Assembly (NCBI GenBank): GCA_040752855.1
Contig: JBFMHP010000001.1
Coordinates: 1 to 64,000, forward strand
Direction of reading: 5' to 3'
Origin: JBFMHP01 sp040752855
Lineage (GTDB): Bacteria; Pseudomonadota; Gammaproteobacteria; RBG-16-57-12
DNA: 64,000 nucleotides
In this document: positions 18,247 through 26,589 of the stretch, one piece after another
How the letters are laid out: every line of letters starts with the position of its first letter
Position numbering within the stretch: the stretch's first letter is position 1
Notes under the pieces: generated by a model
What the model was told of the DNA's origin: nothing
Seen by the model: the letters and a program-made list of their open reading frames with translations, nothing else
Databases searched by the model: none
Translations under genes and position numbers: made by a program

Positions 18247-18834
18247 TTACAACCCGCTCAGATACTCCGCCACCGCAAAGATGTCGACGATGTTCATCTG
18301 CTTGACCACCCCGGGCATCGGATTGGCGGCATCGTCGGCGGCCTGGCCGTTCTGGAAATCCGTCAGCCGTTTGATGAGATAGTTCTTGTTTTGACCGGCG
18401 AGCAGCGGTGTGGGCGGCGTGGTATCGGCCCGGCCGAGCCCCTCTTCACCGTGACATTGCGCGCATTGGAACTTGGCATACGACTCTTTGCCGAGCGCCG
18501 CCGCCTCGGGCTTGGCCGCCACGCCTTTGACGCGCGGCTTGCCGGCAAAATAGGCCGCCACATTCTTCATGTCCTGCTCGGCGGTGAACTTCGAGGCGAT
18601 CTGCTCCATGATGCCATCGGGCCGCTTGTGGTCGCGATATTGGGTCAACTGGCGAACGATATAGGGCGCGTGCTGCCCGGCCAGTTTCGGGATCGCGGAG
18701 GTGTGGCTCTCCCCGTCCTTGCCATGACAGAGAAAGCACACCTTGGCGCTTTCAGCGCCTGCGGTTGGATTCCCCTCTGCCGCCAGCACCAGCGGTGCGG
18801 CCAACAGCAATGCCAATGCAAACTGCATTCTCAT
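18247..18834 (-). CDS. Cytochrome c4-type dihaem protein
   Basis: A 195-residue periplasmic dihaem cytochrome. Signal peptide residues 1-19 or so (MRMQFALALLLAAPLVLA), then two cytochrome c domains with haem motifs CFLCH (33-37) and CAQCH (124-128). Methionines in IMEQIASKF and NPMPGVV are the likely sixth ligands. Cytochrome c4 carries electrons from the bc1 complex to terminal oxidases or accepts them from periplasmic dehydrogenases. The start has GAGGAG upstream. It follows the NrfJ-like gene by about 33 bases on the same strand, so the two are probably cotranscribed. Confidence 0.92.
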   Translation of the reverse strand: MRMQFALALLLAAPLVLAAEGNPTAGAESAKVCFLCHGKDGESHTSAIPKLAGQHAPYIVRQLTQYRDHKRPDGIMEQIASKFTAEQDMKNVAAYFAGKPRVKGVAAKPEAAALGKESYAKFQCAQCHGEEGLGRADTTPPTPLLAGQNKNYLIKRLTDFQNGQAADDAANPMPGVVKQMNIVDIFAVAEYLSGL

Positions 18835-18867
18835 CTCAGTCTCTCCTCGTACTGTTCCACGCGCGGA

Positions 18868-19233
18868 TCAATTGCCGTCGACGGCGATGCGTTCGACGAA
18901 CATCACCTCATCGAAGGTGCGCTGATGCTTGCGGCTGAAGAAATTGTGCATCACCGTGCCGTTGCCGTAACGAATCCAGGCTTGCGGAGCGACCTCGGTG
19001 CGCGGGGCGGCCAACCAAAGCTTCTTGCCCTCGCCGCTGGTGACCTCCAGATAGGTATAGTCGTTGCTCTGTATGACTTGCAACACCTGGCCCCGATAAT
19101 TCAGCGGTTCGTTGCTCGGCACCTCCATTGCCTGTTTGGCCTGGTCCACACTCGGATGCCCCGGCGGCGGCTCGGCCAGCGCAATGCCCGACCATGCCAA
19201 CAGCACCCAACACATATTCGTCAGTAATCTCAT
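18868..19233 (-). CDS. Small exported NrfJ-like protein
   Basis: A 121-residue protein with a signal peptide (MRLLTNMCWVLLAWSGIALA). The mature part reads as a small OB-like beta domain: VLQVIQSNDYTYLEV, KLWLAAPRTEV, then RYGNGTVMHNFFSRKHQRTF followed by FVERIAV. This pattern occurs in NrfJ and related proteins encoded near multihaem or other c-type cytochromes, where the role is unclear. The start at 19233 has a strong AGGAGG site; an ATG 7 codons upstream lacks one. It lies directly upstream of the cytochrome c4 gene. Confidence 0.7.
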   Translation of the reverse strand: MRLLTNMCWVLLAWSGIALAEPPPGHPSVDQAKQAMEVPSNEPLNYRGQVLQVIQSNDYTYLEVTSGEGKKLWLAAPRTEVAPQAWIRYGNGTVMHNFFSRKHQRTFDEVMFVERIAVDGN

Positions 19234-19321
19234 ATTTCCCCCTCCTGGAATCATCGTGACCGTAAAGCGAAACGTCTAATTAAATAACCAGCGACCATCA
19301 AAAGCAATGGTAACGGTCCAC

Positions 19322-19350
19322 AAAAAAACGGCCTGCACAGGGCAGGCCGC
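19322..19350 (-). terminator. Rho-independent terminator of sat
   Basis: On the minus strand GCGGCCTGC pairs with GCAGGCCGT around a CCTGT loop, followed by a run of seven T. It lies about 30 bases after the sat stop codon and should end that transcript before the NrfJ-like gene. Confidence 0.9.
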
Positions 19351-19379
19351 ATATCGCCGAAAATATCAGTAAATACCGA

Positions 19380-20597
19380 TCAGCGTGCCGAATGGCCCGT
19401 GAGCTTGACCTCGACCTTCTCGTGCTCGGCCAGGCCGGCGTAATACTGGCGCAGGATCTCCAGCACCTCGGGGCGGGAGAAGTTCGGTGGGACTTCCGAG
19501 TTCTCCGAGAGCATCTTGCGCAGCTTGGTGCCGGAGAGCAGCAGGCGATCGGCTGCCTCGTGCGGGCAGGTGCGCGCCGAGGCCATGCCGCCGCATTTGT
19601 GGCAATAGAAGGTCCAGTCGATCTTCAGCGGCTTGGTCTGGAGCGCGCCGGCCGGGATCTCATCGAAGATATGCTGGGCGTCAAACGGGCCGTAGTACTC
19701 GCCCACGCCGGCGTGGTCGCGGCCGACGATCAGGTGCGAACAGCCGTAGTTCTGGCGGAACAGGGCGTGCAGCAGCGCCTCGCGCGGGCCGGCGTAGCGC
19801 ATGTCGAGCGGATAGCCGGACTGCACCACGGTGTCCTTCACGAAGTAATTGTTGACCAGCGCGTTGATCGCCTTGACGCGCACATCCGACGGGATGTCGC
19901 CGGCCTTGAGCTTGCCGAGCAGCGAGTGGATCATCACGCCATCGCAGATCTCGATGGCGATCTTCACCAGATATTCGTGCGAGCGGTGCAGCGGATTGCG
20001 GGTCTGGAAGGCCACGACGGTGGACCAGCCCTTTTTCTCGAACAGGGCGCGGGTCTGGGCGGGGGTCATGTAGACATCGGCGAAATCGGTCGGGAAGCGC
20101 CCTTGCGACAGCACCTTGATCGGGCCGGCCAGGTTCACCTCGCCCTGCTCCATCACCATCTTCACGCCCGGATGCTCGCGGTCGGTGGTCTTGAAGACCA
20201 TCATGCACTCGTGTTCCTTGTCGATGGTGTATTTCTCGGTGACCTTCATCGTGGCCATGATCTCACCGCTCTCGCGGTCGACCAGCGCCACGTCACTGCC
20301 GGTCTTGATGCCATCGGCGGTGGGCTTGTCGGTGGAGAGCGTGATCGGGATCGGCCAGAACAGGCCGTTGGCCATCTTCATCCCATCGCACACACCTTCC
20401 CAGTCGGCGCGGGTCATGAAGCCGGTCAGCGGGGTGAAGCCGCCAATGCCCATCATGATCACATCGCCCGCCTCGCGCGAGCTGATCGGGATCTTGGGCA
20501 GGGTTGCGGCACGCGCCTTCTCGGCGGAGAGCGCCGCGCCTTCGAGCAACAGGGGTTTGAGTTCATCGGCGCCGTGCGGCTTGACGAGTTTGGACAT
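19380..20597 (-). CDS. sat: Sulfate adenylyltransferase (ATP sulfurylase), single-subunit Sat
   Basis: A 405-residue ATP sulfurylase that interconverts sulfate + ATP with APS + pyrophosphate. Active-site motifs are intact: QTRNPLHRSHEYL (198-210) and GRDHAGVGEYYG (292-303). A zinc-type site (C332, C335, C344, H346) is present, as in the prokaryotic sulfur-lithotroph and sulfate-reducer lineage of Sat. In sulfur oxidisers it runs backwards, making ATP from APS produced by AprAB; it can also feed the APS reductase encoded at 30962. No aprAB or apsK-type partner is adjacent. AAGGAAT precedes the ATG, and a strong terminator follows. Confidence 0.95.
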   Translation of the reverse strand: MSKLVKPHGADELKPLLLEGAALSAEKARAATLPKIPISSREAGDVIMMGIGGFTPLTGFMTRADWEGVCDGMKMANGLFWPIPITLSTDKPTADGIKTGSDVALVDRESGEIMATMKVTEKYTIDKEHECMMVFKTTDREHPGVKMVMEQGEVNLAGPIKVLSQGRFPTDFADVYMTPAQTRALFEKKGWSTVVAFQTRNPLHRSHEYLVKIAIEICDGVMIHSLLGKLKAGDIPSDVRVKAINALVNNYFVKDTVVQSGYPLDMRYAGPREALLHALFRQNYGCSHLIVGRDHAGVGEYYGPFDAQHIFDEIPAGALQTKPLKIDWTFYCHKCGGMASARTCPHEAADRLLLSGTKLRKMLSENSEVPPNFSRPEVLEILRQYYAGLAEHEKVEVKLTGHSAR

Positions 20598-20728
20598 AAG
20601 CGAGATTCCTTCAGCGATGAGATTTAGACAATTCGGGATCGGAAAAGACCGCTATTCTAACCCGCTTCGCGCCAGATCGACAGCATCGCGGATGGAAAAC
20701 GCGCCGGTGATCGGCTAAGGTAAGCCCC

Positions 20729-21193
20729 ATGGAAAACGCCGCCCTCGAACAAGTCCGCCAGCTGATCCGTGCCCAGCGCTGGGCCGCACTGGCCACGCAG
20801 CGCAATGACGAACCCTTCGCCTCCATGGTCGCCTATGTGCCGGCGGCGGACCTCTCGCATATCCTGCTGCATCTGAGCCGCCTCGCCCCGCATACGCAAA
20901 ATCTGCTGAAAAATGCCAATGCCTCGCTGGTGATCAGCGAACCGGACACCGGCCAGGGCGACCCCCAGCTGCTGGCGCGCGTCTCGATCTCGGGCGAGAT
21001 CCAGGCCTTTTTGCCCGAGGCCGAAGGGTACGCGGAGGCGAAAAAGCGCTACATCGCGCGCCTGCCCGATGCCGAGCGGCTGTTTGGATTCGGGGATTTC
21101 ATGCTGCTGAAGCTCATGCCGCGCAAGATCCGCTTCGTCGGCGGTTTCGCACAGGCCCACGGCATCACGCCCGAGGAACTGCGCGCGCCGTAG
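20729..21193 (+). CDS. Pyridoxamine 5'-phosphate oxidase-like (HugZ-type FMN-binding split barrel) protein
   Basis: A 154-residue single-domain protein. Its first half (LIRAQRWAALATQRNDEPFA then SMVAYVPAADLSHILLHLSRLA) is the split-barrel signature of FMN- or haem-binding PNPOx-like proteins, closest to the N-terminal domain of HugZ haem-degrading proteins; the C-terminal HugZ extension is missing. It could bind FMN or haem and reduce an unknown substrate. It is transcribed away from sat, with an AAGG site before the start. No haem-uptake genes are nearby. Confidence 0.8.
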   Translation: MENAALEQVRQLIRAQRWAALATQRNDEPFASMVAYVPAADLSHILLHLSRLAPHTQNLLKNANASLVISEPDTGQGDPQLLARVSISGEIQAFLPEAEGYAEAKKRYIARLPDAERLFGFGDFMLLKLMPRKIRFVGGFAQAHGITPEELRAP

Positions 21194-21216
21194 TTCGGCA
21201 TGTTTACGCGGATTCT

Positions 21217-21287
21217 GTTGTAGGAGCAAGCTTCCGAATAATAGTTCCCGGCATCAATCTCGTATCGCAAGTAGAAACTTGCGCCTA
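21217..21287. repeat. Inverted repeat pair, family D (TGTAGGAGCAAG)
   Basis: TGTAGGAGCAAG (21217-21228) and CTTGCGCCTACA (21276-21287) face each other with one mismatch, framing 47 bases, between two convergent genes. Copies or half copies of the same motif lie at 40989-41047 and 43301-43322. Confidence 0.75.
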
Positions 21288-21303
21288 CATGTATGTGTTG
21301 GGA

Positions 21304-22017
21304 CTAGTGCAGAGAGGTCTGCGCTTCGTTGCCGAAGCGCTCCAGGCGATACCCATGCTGATAGATCGCGTTGAGCCGGATGGCCGAATTATCGGTCAAT
21401 CCGAGTTTGGTGCGCAGCCGGCTGACATGAGTGTCCACTGTACGGGTGTTGAGCGACGGGGTGCGCCCCCACACCGCCTCCAGGATATGTCCGCGTGAAA
21501 CCACCCGCCCCAGGTTCTTGAACAGGAACACCGCCAGATCATATTCCTTCTGCGTGAGTTCGATGCTGCGTTGCTCGCAGGAAATGCTGTGCGTGGAAAG
21601 ATCGATGCGATACGGCGGAATCTCCAACACCCCCTTCTTGGCATCCAGGTATTGTCCGGCGCGGCGCAGCAGGGCCTTCACCCGCGCCGTGAGCACATCG
21701 CGGCTCACCGGCTTGGTCATATAATCATCCGCGCCCAGCTCCAGGGCGGTGACCACATCGGACTCGGCGTCGCGCTGGGTGACAAACAGCACCGGCACCG
21801 GCCAGTCGATATGCTCGCGCACCCACACCAGCACCTTGTCGCCGTCGATGTCCGGCAACAGCCAATCGATGATCAGCAGATCAAACGATTCTCGGCCGAG
21901 GGCGCGAATCAATTCATTTCCTTCGCCAAAGACCTGCGCCTCGTACCCGCCCTCTTCCAGCCACAGCCGCATCAGCTCGGCCATGTGCGTATCGTCTTCC
22001 AACACCGCTATGCGCAC
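21304..22017 (-). CDS. OmpR/PhoB-family response regulator
   Basis: A 237-residue two-component regulator. The receiver domain has the acidic pair E7-D8-D9, the phosphorylated D51 in LLIIDWLLPD, the conserved Thr in LFVTQRD and Lys in YMTKPVS. The C-terminal winged-helix domain (about 130-230) shows LTQKEYDLAVFLFKNLGRVV and VDTHVSRLRTKLG with the recognition helix. No histidine kinase is adjacent, so it is an orphan; the PAS kinase at 26590 is an orphan too and could be its partner, although they are separated by other genes. The targets are unknown. Confidence 0.93.
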   Translation of the reverse strand: MRIAVLEDDTHMAELMRLWLEEGGYEAQVFGEGNELIRALGRESFDLLIIDWLLPDIDGDKVLVWVREHIDWPVPVLFVTQRDAESDVVTALELGADDYMTKPVSRDVLTARVKALLRRAGQYLDAKKGVLEIPPYRIDLSTHSISCEQRSIELTQKEYDLAVFLFKNLGRVVSRGHILEAVWGRTPSLNTRTVDTHVSRLRTKLGLTDNSAIRLNAIYQHGYRLERFGNEAQTSLH

Positions 22018-22127
22018 GCTCTCATTCCTTGCCCGTTACTGTGATTGCCAAACGCTTAGGTCACTATATACTTCATCTAGTTCGGATCATAAAACAAATT
22101 CATTAACCCGCAACATAAGGACACCCC

Positions 22128-22388
22128 ATGCTGAAACCGAGCAGCGAAGAACTCAAAGTTGCCTTGGACGCCGCCAACCGCCTCCGGGAGCAGGACGCCG
22201 ACGCCGAGCATCTGGCCAAATCCTTATTGTACTTCGTGGAAAAGGCCACGGCCCTGGAAAAGATCGCCATCGCTGCAAACATGTATATCAATCAGGGCCA
22301 ATCCACGCACCAGCATACCGAACTGCTGCTCGCCATCGAAAACGCCAAGCGCCACGACTACTTCGAACACATCGAACTGCTGCGTTGA
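22128..22388 (+). CDS. Small acidic helical protein of unknown function
   Basis: An 86-residue soluble protein, nearly all alpha-helical by eye (SEELKVALDAANRLREQDAD, then EHLAKSLLYFVEKATALEKI). No known motif, cysteine or membrane segment is seen. An AAGGA site sits 7 bases before the ATG. It is divergent from the OmpR regulator (about 110 bases between starts) and could be its target, but this is only positional. I do not recognise the family. Confidence 0.65.
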   Translation: MLKPSSEELKVALDAANRLREQDADAEHLAKSLLYFVEKATALEKIAIAANMYINQGQSTHQHTELLLAIENAKRHDYFEHIELLR

Positions 22389-22658
22389 CTCCAGGCAGCG
22401 GCCCGTGAGATTTGCCGCAATCTTTGACGACAAACTCATGCCTTGATGCAGGTTGCAGACAAAGCGCAACACCCGGCAGCCTATCGGTGCACCAAAATAT
22501 TTTCTTATTTTTCATTGAGTAATAAGCAAGTAATGCTGCCGCACTCCGGGGCGACTGTTGAGCGCGTGTCGCGACTCCACCACAAAAGCTTGCAATGAAT
22601 CACAGAGTTTGTTTTGATTTTGGAGCGTCAATAACCAAAAACCCTTAGGAGGGAAAGC
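22389..22658. other. Intergenic region, leader of the barrel protein gene
   Basis: No gene is seen in these 270 bases. The stretch 22490-22520 is AT-rich and may hold a promoter for the downstream outer-membrane protein, leaving a long untranslated leader. Confidence 0.4.
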
Positions 22659-23684
22659 ATGAAGAAAAATCTGATCGCACTGGCCGTCGCCGCCGCTATG
22701 GCTCCTGGTTTCGCCGCCGCTGAAGGGGTGTCTGTAAGCGGATTTGCGGATATCACTCATACCACTTCCAGCGATGCCGACTTGAGTGTTTTCTTGGCCA
22801 ATGGCGAAATCGACCTGCGCAACACCATGGGCGCAGTTTCTGTTGGTTTGGATGTAGACGTCGCCATCGCAGGCAACGGCGGCGCTTCTCTTGGCTGGAT
22901 TGTCGATGGCGCCGGTCCTGCCGATGGAGCAGTCATTGAACAGGCCTTCTTCGCCTGGAAAGCCACTGATGCCGTGACTGTCATTGGCGGTGTGTTCAAC
23001 AACCCGATCGGCTGGGATGCTGAAGATGCACCGGACATGGACATGGTCAGCCATACCCTGTCTTATGAAGCACTGGATAACCAAACGGCACTGTATGGCA
23101 ACAATCTGGCTGGTGTAGCCGCCGCCTTCGCCGCCGGCCCCGCGACGATCACCGCCGCCGTCGTGAACGACATCGGCCTGAAAGACAGCGACGCGAACCT
23201 ATCCCTGGAGGACCACTCCTTTGCAGTGGTAGCGAACTTCGCTGCGATGGAAGGCCTGGATATCGAAGTCGGTTATGTTACCCAAGCCGATGACACAGGT
23301 GTAACGATTGATGACAATGGCACGCCGGGCGATCCTACTGATGACTTTGTCAGCAACTTGGGTGTAGGTAATGTTGCTGATGTCAATGCGACCTTCAAGC
23401 AAGGCCCGCTGACCGTCAAAGCCGACTTCATGATGCCCTCAGAAGCCGTGGACAACATCATCGGCCTCTACGGCCGTTATGACATCAACGACCAAGTCGG
23501 CGTTGCCGCGCGCTACGAAGTTCAGTCATATGACGCAAGCGGCGTGGATGACGACACCGTGACCACGCTGTATGCCAACTATAAGCTGGCCGACAACCTG
23601 AACGTGGCCGCTGAGTGGTATTCTTTTGATGACGGCAGTGACACCACCGATGCAATCACACTGAAGTTCCTGGCCAAGTTCTAA
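22659..23684 (+). CDS. Outer-membrane beta-barrel porin-like protein
   Basis: A 341-residue protein with a clear signal peptide (MKKNLIALAVAAAMAPGFAAA, cleaved near 21). The mature chain starts EGVSVSGFADITHTTSS and continues as amphipathic strands with acidic loops (DDNGTPGDPTDD), ending in KFLAKF with the terminal Phe expected of barrel proteins. The pattern (GVFNNPIGWDAEDAPDMDM, QVGVAARYEVQSYD) resembles putative BBP2-like porins. A near-perfect AGGAGGG site precedes the ATG and a strong terminator follows, signs of high expression. The acidic loops might favour cations. The substrate is unknown. Confidence 0.75.
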   Translation: MKKNLIALAVAAAMAPGFAAAEGVSVSGFADITHTTSSDADLSVFLANGEIDLRNTMGAVSVGLDVDVAIAGNGGASLGWIVDGAGPADGAVIEQAFFAWKATDAVTVIGGVFNNPIGWDAEDAPDMDMVSHTLSYEALDNQTALYGNNLAGVAAAFAAGPATITAAVVNDIGLKDSDANLSLEDHSFAVVANFAAMEGLDIEVGYVTQADDTGVTIDDNGTPGDPTDDFVSNLGVGNVADVNATFKQGPLTVKADFMMPSEAVDNIIGLYGRYDINDQVGVAARYEVQSYDASGVDDDTVTTLYANYKLADNLNVAAEWYSFDDGSDTTDAITLKFLAKF

Positions 23685-23716
23685 GACTTAAGAACAACCA
23701 TAAACGCTATAAAACT

Positions 23717-23743
23717 GAGCCGTGCTTGCACGGCTCTTTTTTT
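23717..23743 (+). terminator. Rho-independent terminator of the barrel protein gene
   Basis: GAGCCGTGC (23717-23725) pairs perfectly with GCACGGCTC (23728-23736) over a TT loop and is followed by seven T. Confidence 0.95.
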
Positions 23744-23832
23744 GCCCATTCATTTCGCAGCACCTCGTGCAGCGAGCTTCAGCTTGCACTCAGCGACGCG
23801 CGCAGCGCCATCTGAAGACGGCCCCTGCCGAT

Positions 23833-24624
23833 TTAGCCCATCAGCATCTTGATGGCGATCAGGAACAGCATTCCAGCGAACACCCACCGCAGTTGCGTCA
23901 ACGGCAGGCGGTGGGCGAGCGCGGCGCCGAGCGGGGCGAACACGACGCTGGAACCCACGATACCGAACAGCGCGGGCAGGTAGACATAGCCCATGCTCCC
24001 AGGCGTGCCCTGCGCCTCCTGCCACCCCATGATGATGAACCCCAGGCTGCCCATCACGGCGATCGGCAGTCCGCAGGCGGCGGAGGTCGCCACCGCCTGG
24101 CGCATGTCGACGCGGCACCAGTGCAACAACGGGACGGTGAATGAACCGCCCCCGATGCCGATCAGGCTGGAAAACAGGCCGATCCCACCGCCACAGGCCG
24201 CAAGCCCGCTTGGTCCGGGCAAGGGGCGCTGGGCCTGGGGAATGAGAAGAAAGCCCATTTGCAGGGCGACGAGCAGTTCGAACACGCCAAACAGGATGCG
24301 CAGGCCGTCGCTGGGGATTTGATCCGCCGCGACCGCGCCGAGCAGCGCGCCGAGCGCCACGCCGGGCGCGAGCCAGCGCGCCACGTCCCAGCGCACCGCG
24401 CCGCGCCGGTGATGGGCGTGGATGGAAGAAATCGATGTAAAAATGATGGTCGCTAGCGAGGTGCCGACGGCGTAGTGCATCACGGCGTCCGCCGCGATCC
24501 CCTGCCCTTGGAACACCCAATACAACACCGGCACGACGATGATGCCGCCGCCCAGACCCAGCAGGCCGGAGGTGAGCCCGGCGAGCGCGCCGGCGGCGAG
24601 ATAGTACGGTAATGCCTCGAACAA
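23833..24624 (-). CDS. TauE/SafE family anion exporter (first of three)
   Basis: A 263-residue membrane protein with about eight helices in two repeats. Glycine-rich repeat motifs LAGLTSGLLGLGGGIIVVPV near the start and IGLFSSLIGIGGGSFTVP in the middle define TauE/SafE (sulfite/sulfoacetate exporter and related anion carriers). The true start is uncertain; I use a TTG at 24624, just before the first helix, because longer frames run into dispersed repeats (families C and E) that encode an artificial N-terminus. It is isolated; any role in sulfite or thiosulfate export is inferred from the family. Confidence 0.82.
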   Translation of the reverse strand: MFEALPYYLAAGALAGLTSGLLGLGGGIIVVPVLYWVFQGQGIAADAVMHYAVGTSLATIIFTSISSIHAHHRRGAVRWDVARWLAPGVALGALLGAVAADQIPSDGLRILFGVFELLVALQMGFLLIPQAQRPLPGPSGLAACGGGIGLFSSLIGIGGGSFTVPLLHWCRVDMRQAVATSAACGLPIAVMGSLGFIIMGWQEAQGTPGSMGYVYLPALFGIVGSSVVFAPLGAALAHRLPLTQLRWVFAGMLFLIAIKMLMG

Positions 24625-24902
24625 TCGTCCCCCTGGGTTTTGGCTGCCGTCGTGACCTGGGAGAGACCGCCCGGACCGGCACCCACGATTTTTGCTCTTG
24701 ACCTGGGCGATCTCTTCCCTCACCCGTCCCTTCGGGCCACCCTCTCCCGCTTGCGGGAGAGGGGAATATGTGTGGCCTTTGGCCACAGGTTCTGGAGAGT
24801 CTAACAGAAGTAGGCCGGGATAAGGCGCAGCCGTTCCCGGCAACGGCGCGTCTCATCCCGGCCTGCACGATCAGCCGTCCTGGCCTTTCAGCGAGCACTC
24901 GC
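24625..24902. repeat. Repeat-filled intergenic region (families E and C)
   Basis: Between the TauE gene and the 507-residue gene lie a family E hairpin (24740-24764, CCCTCTCCCGC with GCGGGAGAGG) and a family C inverted pair (24810-24866), GTAGGCCGGGATAAGGCGCA facing its near-complement that ends in ATCCCGGCCTGC. No gene is seen; open frames here are by-products of the repeats. Confidence 0.8.
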
Positions 24903-26426
24903 TCAGCAGTGCTCGATCAACATCTCCAGCTTGCGCACACCGCCCATCATCGCCTGACCGAGTTGGCGGAAGGTGTCATTGAGGGATGCTGCGGCGGCCT
25001 TCTCCAAGCCTTCCATTCCGCCGGCCTGTTTGAGGGCGGACGCCGGGTCCGCTCCCGCCGGCACGGCTCTGGCAGCGGCATAGACCAAGGCACCCAGCGC
25101 GGCCTGCTCGATCAAGCGTCTGGGGAGCATCGATTGCGAGAAAACGCTGGCGATGTCGCCGGGCTGCGCCTCGATTTGCGCCATGTGCTTGGCGAAGTGC
25201 GCGCTTTGCGTTTCGAACAGGTCGTCGATGATTTCGCGTTGCTCCCCCGGCGTCATGAAGCGCGCGAGCGTGGCTTGCAGCTCGCGGCCGGCTTCGATGG
25301 TGGCTGCCAGCGACCGCTCGCCGTGCACCAACCCCGGCACGAATTCCGCGACGGGGTAGAGTTTTTTCATGGTGATGATGAGCGGCCAGCGCAGGCACTT
25401 GCGCACCTTTTTCGGCATGAGCCATACGGCAAGATTCTTGAAATACGTGCTCACCCGGTCATACACATCGGCATCGGCCGCCAGGCCCGGGCCGGAGCCG
25501 GTCGCGATCATGTTGATGTTGATGAAGTGATGCCAGGTGGCATCCACCGCGATACGGCCCACGTTCGCCTTGTGCCCGTCGTAGGCGCCGATCGCGCCGA
25601 AGGCGCGCGGCTGGCTGATCGGCTGCTTGCCGGTAAACCCACCGCCGTAGGACATGGAGAGGGCCACCAGCTCCGGGCTGACGACCTGGCCGCCGGCGTC
25701 CTTCGGCCATTCCGTTGGATCGGCCAGATTGCCGGGGATCACGCACTCGCTCTCGTGCGGATGGTCCGGCAGCACCTCGATGATCTTCTTGGTGGGATGC
25801 TGCAACAGAAAGTGCGGCTGCGAGTTGGCGGTCGTGCCGGTGTAGGCCGGATAGATCTTCTGCGGGATGGCATCGGATTGATCGGCAAAATCAAACGCGT
25901 TGTTGGCGCCCGGATCATTGGTGGAGATGCGGTCGACTCCGGAGGCGGACGGCCCCACCCAACGGCGCATGCCGCGCACGCGCGGGATGTCGCCGCACAG
26001 GGCCTTGCCGAGAGTCTCGTGATCACCCGTGGCGAATACTCCACCGCCCGCATTCATAAAATCGGTGATGGTGTTGATTTCCGACTGCTGCAGCGTGCCG
26101 AAGGAATCCACGCCGAACAAAAACACCACATCATACTTGCTGATGTGCAAGGTGCTCGCGGAAAACGTGAAGTTGGTGAAGTCGGCGGCGCTGGCGCCGC
26201 GATGGGCCGTTTTCACGATCGGTTTCATGCCGTGGATGTTGGCGTTTTTCAGCGTGTTGATGAAATCGGACAGACCGAAATCCGCGCCGTCGAAGGTCAG
26301 CCCGTCGGTCACCACCAGTATCTTGGGGGTACACTCCTTGAACAGATTCAGCACCAGATCGTCGAACGGAAAAAATCTTGCTTGATTGGCGATCGCTATA
26401 TCGCGCGCCGCGTTTGCTTGCTCCAT
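24903..26426 (-). CDS. Large protein of unknown function with glutamine-amidotransferase/ThuA-like N-terminal region
   Basis: A 507-residue protein with no signal peptide or membrane helix. The first 330 residues look like an alpha/beta flavodoxin-type or class-I amidotransferase-like fold: CTPKILVVTDGLTFDG, KYDVVFLFGVDSFGTL, then FMNAGGGVFATGDHETLGKAL where a nucleophile elbow would be, and later VDATWHHFININMIATG, a WHH motif also seen in ThuA-like proteins. The final 170 residues are helical (ELQATLARFMTPGEQREIID). I cannot assign a function; a hydrolase or sugar-related enzyme is possible. AAGGAG precedes the start. Its neighbour is an orphan PAS kinase on the same strand, 160 bases upstream. 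Confidence 0.75.
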   Translation of the reverse strand: MEQANAARDIAIANQARFFPFDDLVLNLFKECTPKILVVTDGLTFDGADFGLSDFINTLKNANIHGMKPIVKTAHRGASAADFTNFTFSASTLHISKYDVVFLFGVDSFGTLQQSEINTITDFMNAGGGVFATGDHETLGKALCGDIPRVRGMRRWVGPSASGVDRISTNDPGANNAFDFADQSDAIPQKIYPAYTGTTANSQPHFLLQHPTKKIIEVLPDHPHESECVIPGNLADPTEWPKDAGGQVVSPELVALSMSYGGGFTGKQPISQPRAFGAIGAYDGHKANVGRIAVDATWHHFININMIATGSGPGLAADADVYDRVSTYFKNLAVWLMPKKVRKCLRWPLIITMKKLYPVAEFVPGLVHGERSLAATIEAGRELQATLARFMTPGEQREIIDDLFETQSAHFAKHMAQIEAQPGDIASVFSQSMLPRRLIEQAALGALVYAAARAVPAGADPASALKQAGGMEGLEKAAAASLNDTFRQLGQAMMGGVRKLEMLIEHC

Positions 26427-26589
26427 CTTGTCTCTCCTTTATTCGTTGTTAGGGATGCCCTGAGCATTTCGGATGTGAAGCGCTCATTGCTGCGGAGCAT
26501 GCTAACAGCCGCGGTGAAAGGCGCCGCCGACATATTCACGCTGGAGTTGTGAAATATTTACGGGCGAGTGCTTACTGCCGGGAGTGATA

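Noticed and set aside
24625..24843. N-terminal extension of the TauE gene
   Set aside because: Encoded by family C and E repeats (the same MPGTAAPYPGL peptide appears at 54.4 kb from another copy).
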